Part shown: one piece after another, positions 63,361 to 64,000 of the stretch
How positions within the stretch are numbered: the stretch's first letter is position 1
Layout of the letters: every line of letters starts with the position of its first letter
Assembly: GCA_965200825.1 (NCBI GenBank)
Contig: OZ241385.1
Location: 1,054,001 to 1,118,000 of the forward strand
Reading direction: 5' to 3'
Source of the DNA: Bin80 sp026709335
Lineage (GTDB): Bacteria > Bacteroidota > Rhodothermia > Rhodothermales > Bin80
Length of the DNA: 64,000 nucleotides
Position numbers and translations under genes: made by a program
The notes under the pieces: generated by a model
Told to the model about the DNA's origin: nothing
Databases searched by the model: none
What the model saw: only the letters and a program-made list of their open reading frames with translations

Positions 63361-64000
63361 GTGAGTGCCCGACCATACGTTCTTCAGGAAACCAACTGGA
63401 AATCAATCAAGGAAATTGATTGGCAGGTTGCTGTACTTCCTTGGGGAGCTACCGAAGCCCATAATACTCACCTCCCCTACGGAACTGATAATATCCAACT
63501 GGATCGAATCGCTACCGATGCCTGCGGATATGCATGGGATCAGGGAGCCAGAGTGATCACTCTACCAACTGTCCCCTTCGGTGTGAATACTGGTCAACCG
63601 GATATTACTCTCGATCTGAATATGATGCCCAGCACCCAGCAGGCACTGATGAAGGATATCGCATGTGTTCTTGAGAGGCAGAACATCCTGAAGTTGGTTA
63701 TCCTGAATGGGCATGGGGGAAACAACTTCCGTCAAATTATTCGTGAGGTAGGGTTTCACTATTCCAGATTGTTTATCACTGAGATTAACTGGTTTAAGGT
63801 GCTAAATCCAACGCATTACTTTAATTATCCCGGAGATCATGCCGGCGAGCTTGAAACAAGCCTGATTCTTGAAATTGCACCAGATCTGGTTCTTCCTCTT
63901 GACCAAGCAGGGTCCGGCTATGCACGATCATGGAGAATTCCCGAATTACGGGAAGGTTGGGCATGGGCTGAGCGCCGCTGGAGTGAAGTGACTGAGGATA
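63361..64000 (+). CDS. Creatininase-family amidohydrolase, 3' end cut by window edge
   Basis: The frame from the GTG at 63361 stays open to the window end. VAVLPWGATEAHNTHLPYGT followed by DNIQ holds the first metal ligands (Glu, His, Asp), and LVILNGHGGNNFRQIIREV is the NGHGGN motif. YPGDHAGELETSLIL has the later His and Glu. This is the creatininase/MftE fold, whose members hydrolyse cyclic amides or peptides with two metal ions. Substrate is unknown. About 213 residues are visible of a usual 240-270. Confidence 0.9.
   Translation, partial: MSARPYVLQETNWKSIKEIDWQVAVLPWGATEAHNTHLPYGTDNIQLDRIATDACGYAWDQGARVITLPTVPFGVNTGQPDITLDLNMMPSTQQALMKDIACVLERQNILKLVILNGHGGNNFRQIIREVGFHYSRLFITEINWFKVLNPTHYFNYPGDHAGELETSLILEIAPDLVLPLDQAGSGYARSWRIPELREGWAWAERRWSEVTED

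Noticed and set aside
1..64000. tRNA, rRNA and CRISPR arrays
   Set aside because: A reading of both strands of the intergenic regions found no cloverleaf-like T-loop sequence, no rRNA signature and no regularly spaced direct repeats. A dedicated covariance-model search was not possible.

Overview
The window looks like chromosomal DNA from a member of the Bacteroidota/Rhodothermota/Balneolota group. The evidence is a SusC/SusD pair, a GWxTD-domain protein, an FG-GAP/ASPIC-UnbV lipoprotein, type IX secretion C-terminal domains, a 6-bladed beta-propeller protein and moderate GC content. No rRNA, tRNA or CRISPR array was found. The species cannot be named from the sequence.

Layout. 1-5.3 kb: housekeeping genes (threonine synthase end, a degenerate phytoene/squalene-synthase-like protein, purM, plsY, gpsA) and an AlbA_2 regulator. 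5.4-11.6 kb: a SusC/SusD outer-membrane uptake pair followed by a second AlbA_2/ATPase regulator. 11.7-16.7 kb: divergent GWxTD and FG-GAP/ASPIC genes. 16.7-24.4 kb: SRAP peptidase, M24 peptidase, glycosyltransferase, anti-sigma kinase and a membrane glycosyltransferase fused to a methyltransferase, then miaA, a rhodanese and an endonuclease/phosphatase-fold protein on the minus strand. 24.4-30.1 kb: an accessory island with decayed genes, a tyrosine recombinase and a complete 3.6-kb IS1595-type transposon carrying a restriction-modification gene. 30.1-34.0 kb: a MalK-like ATPase, a LacI regulator, purC, moaE and moaD. 34.0-38.1 kb: a tiny Cys-rich peptide gene ending in a strong hairpin, a secreted subtilase with leucine-rich repeats and a coiled-coil protein. 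38.3-47.7 kb: FtsX/LolE permease, pruA, a DapB-like dehydrogenase, a PgpH-type HD phosphodiesterase, and SSS and MFS transporters. 48.8-60.1 kb: a sterol biosynthesis cluster. 60.2-64 kb: IS1634 remnant, beta-propeller protein, gene debris, a lipoprotein and the start of a creatininase-family gene.

The most notable content is the sterol cluster. A minus-strand, tightly packed operon encodes an SdmB-like reductase, an SdmA-like Rieske oxygenase, an ERG24-type sterol C14-reductase, a CYP51-type P450 and one 1162-residue protein that fuses a squalene-monooxygenase-like flavoprotein to an oxidosqualene cyclase. A squalene synthase is transcribed divergently, and an ISL3 element with a perfect 8-bp target duplication sits between the two arms. 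Together these genes could take farnesyl diphosphate to a C14- and C4-demethylated sterol.

Two other systems stand out. The IS1595 element (26472-30075) has 22-bp inverted repeats and a perfect 8-bp target duplication. Its cargo is a single-chain nuclease-methylase-specificity protein whose frame is broken at a run of 12 Gs, the signature of phase variation. Separately, a 48-codon minus-strand gene (34309-34455) encodes a peptide whose tail is 13 Cys in 20 residues. It resembles streptolysin-S/TOMM precursors and is followed 14 nt later by a 15-bp perfect hairpin; no modification enzymes are visible nearby.
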